Shown here: positions 13,310 to 14,677 of the stretch, piece after piece | Layout: each line of letters starts with the position of its first letter | Numbering within the stretch: the stretch's first letter is position 1 | Made by a program: the position numbers and the translations under genes | Notes under the pieces: generated by a model | The model's database searches: none | What the model was told of the DNA's origin: nothing | Seen by the model: only the letters and a program-made list of their open reading frames with translations | Source of the DNA: Desulfobulbaceae bacterium | Lineage (GTDB): Bacteria > Desulfobacterota > Desulfobulbia > Desulfobulbales > Desulfobulbaceae | Reading direction: 5' to 3' | Length of the DNA stretch: 14,677 nucleotides | NCBI GenBank assembly: GCA_027011235.1 | Contig: JALVAI010000013.1 | Coordinates: 1 to 14,677, forward strand

Positions 13310-14677
13310 ATGAGTTTACAGTTAATGACCTATCTTGTTGTCGGGGCGACTTTTGCCCTGTATATTTTTATCGCCATCAAATCACGGGCCGCCACAACCG
13401 GTGAGTTTTATGTCGCCGGCAAGGGTGTTCATCCGGTGTTGAACGGTATGGCCACCGGCGCCGACTGGATGAGCGCGGCATCGTTTATTTCCATGGCCGG
13501 TCTGATAGCCTTCAAGGGCTATGACGCCTCGGTTTTTCTCATGGGCTGGACCGGCGGCTACTGTTTGCTGGCCATGCTGCTGGCGCCGTACTTGCGGAAA
13601 TATGGTAAATTTACCGTACCGGAATTTATCGGTGACCGCTATTACTCCAATATCGCCCGGGTGGTGGCGGTTATCTGCCTGATCACCGCGTCCCTGACCT
13701 ATGTTATCGGCCAGATGAAGGGTATTGGCGTTGCCTTTTCCCGTTTTCTGGAGCTGCCCTTTGAGATGGGCCTGCTGGTCGGTATGATCATCGTCTTTAT
13801 CTATGCGGTTTTGGGCGGCATGAAGGGTGTCACCTATACCCAGATCGCCCAGTACTGCGTTCTTATCTTTGCCTATACGGTTCCGGCCATTTTTATTTCC
13901 CTGCATCTGACCGGTACCGTTCTGCCCCAGCTTGGTCTTGGCGCCCATATGGTGGGCAGTGATATGTTCCTGCTCGACAAGCTGGACAAGACCCTGGTTG
14001 ATCTTGGTTTTGGCGCCTATACCATCCAGAAGGGGAGTACGCTCAATATCTTTCTGTACACCCTTTCCCTGATGATCGGGACCGCTGGTCTGCCCCATGT
14101 TATCACCAGGTTCTTCACTGTGCCCAAGGTCAAGGACGCCCGCTCTTCCGTTGGTTGGTCCCTGGTCTTTATCGCCATTCTGTATACGACTGCTCCTGCG
14201 GTCGGCGCCATGGCCCGGTTGAACCTGATGGAGACCATTCATCCCACCACCGGTCCCAATGCCGGCCAGTGGCTTGAATATGACAAACGGCCTTCCTGGT
14301 TCAAGAACTGGGAAAAGACCGGTCTGCTGAAATTTGAGGACAAAAACGGTGACGGCCGGATTCAGTATGTGGGCAAGGCCAATAAGGAATTCAAAAACGA
14401 GATGGTCAAGGTTGACCGTGATATCATGGTTCTGGCCAACCCTGAAATTGCCAACCTGCCCAACTGGGTTATCGCCCTTGTTGCCGCTGGTGGTATTGCC
14501 GCTGCCCTGTCCACGGCTGCTGGCCTGCTGCTTGCCATTGCCTCATCCATATCCCATGACCTCCTCAAGGGTATCATTGCCCCGAACATGACGGACAAGG
14601 GAGAGCTGCTGGCCAGTCGTATCGCCATGACCGGCGCTATCTGCGTGGCGGGATATTTTGGTCTCCATCCTCCGGGA
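13310..14677 (+). CDS. sodium:solute symporter large subunit (SSS family, VC_2705 subfamily), 3' end outside window
   Basis: The frame is open from the ATG at 13310 to the last base, giving 456 residues; relatives run to roughly 550-600. GGGAGG lies five bases upstream. SSS hallmarks are visible: an N-terminal helix, SRAATTGEFYVAGKG (25-39), NGMATGADWMSAASFISMAG, then LGGMKGVTYTQIAQY, GTAGLPHVITRFFTV, and ALSTAAGLLLAIASSISHDL in the later core helices. This combination, with a DUF4212 partner, marks the VC_2705 subfamily. A roughly 95-residue hydrophilic insertion before the ALSTAAG helix contains an EF-hand-like DKNGDGRI (residues 344-351). It most likely imports acetate or a related monocarboxylate with Na+, feeding Acs; the substrate is inferred from context. 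Confidence 0.93.
   Translation, partial: MSLQLMTYLVVGATFALYIFIAIKSRAATTGEFYVAGKGVHPVLNGMATGADWMSAASFISMAGLIAFKGYDASVFLMGWTGGYCLLAMLLAPYLRKYGKFTVPEFIGDRYYSNIARVVAVICLITASLTYVIGQMKGIGVAFSRFLELPFEMGLLVGMIIVFIYAVLGGMKGVTYTQIAQYCVLIFAYTVPAIFISLHLTGTVLPQLGLGAHMVGSDMFLLDKLDKTLVDLGFGAYTIQKGSTLNIFLYTLSLMIGTAGLPHVITRFFTVPKVKDARSSVGWSLVFIAILYTTAPAVGAMARLNLMETIHPTTGPNAGQWLEYDKRPSWFKNWEKTGLLKFEDKNGDGRIQYVGKANKEFKNEMVKVDRDIMVLANPEIANLPNWVIALVAAGGIAAALSTAAGLLLAIASSISHDLLKGIIAPNMTDKGELLASRIAMTGAICVAGYFGLHPPG

Noticed and set aside
13382..14242. A 286-codon minus-strand frame opposite the symporter gene
   Set aside because: Low-complexity Gly/Asn/Gln-rich translation, antisense to a recognised membrane protein.

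Overview
The window looks like the chromosome of a Gram-negative bacterium with moderately GC-rich DNA. A lipobox-bearing outer-membrane efflux protein requires an outer membrane. An acetyl-CoA synthetase next to a DUF4212/sodium:solute symporter pair fits an acetate-using proteobacterium or desulfobacterote. I lean towards Desulfobacterota (Desulfobulbales-like), but this is only inference from gene content. I see no mobile element, CRISPR array, tRNA or rRNA.

Left half (1-7519), all genes on the minus strand. Read in transcription order they are: an unrecognised membrane protein of 172 aa; a 12-TM RND/MMPL-type exporter; a small DUF2892 membrane protein; then, after a 266-base gap with a weak terminator and a candidate promoter, a tight three-gene cluster. 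That cluster encodes a DUF3302 protein (YiaW/YibI family), an HlyD-type membrane fusion protein (YiaV/YibH family) and a NodT-type outer-membrane lipoprotein. Together these genes could supply the inner-membrane pump, the periplasmic adaptor and the outer-membrane channel of an envelope export system, although nothing in the sequence gives the substrate. The cluster ends at a good intrinsic terminator near 865-904. Beyond it, the 5' part of a MalT-like STAND ATPase gene runs off the left edge.

Right half (7907-14677), all genes on the plus strand. This is an acetate-use module: acs (AMP-forming acetyl-CoA synthetase); a terminator; a three-part regulator with a cyclic-nucleotide-binding-like domain, a CBS pair and a DUF294 nucleotidyltransferase; a DEDDh exonuclease starting one base after the stop of that regulator; a 366-base gap holding a strong sigma-70-type promoter and a long hairpin-rich leader; and the small (DUF4212) and large (SSS, VC_2705 subfamily) subunits of a sodium:solute symporter. 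The large subunit is cut by the right edge. The symporter would import acetate or a similar short carboxylate and Acs would activate it. The nucleotidyltransferase and exonuclease are plausible but undefined regulators.

The two halves diverge from a 387-base intergenic region (7520-7906) that carries several inverted repeats. The most interesting points are the paired nucleotidyltransferase/exonuclease beside acs, the structured leader ahead of the symporter genes, and the possible tripartite exporter built from an MMPL pump plus a YibI/YibH/NodT set.
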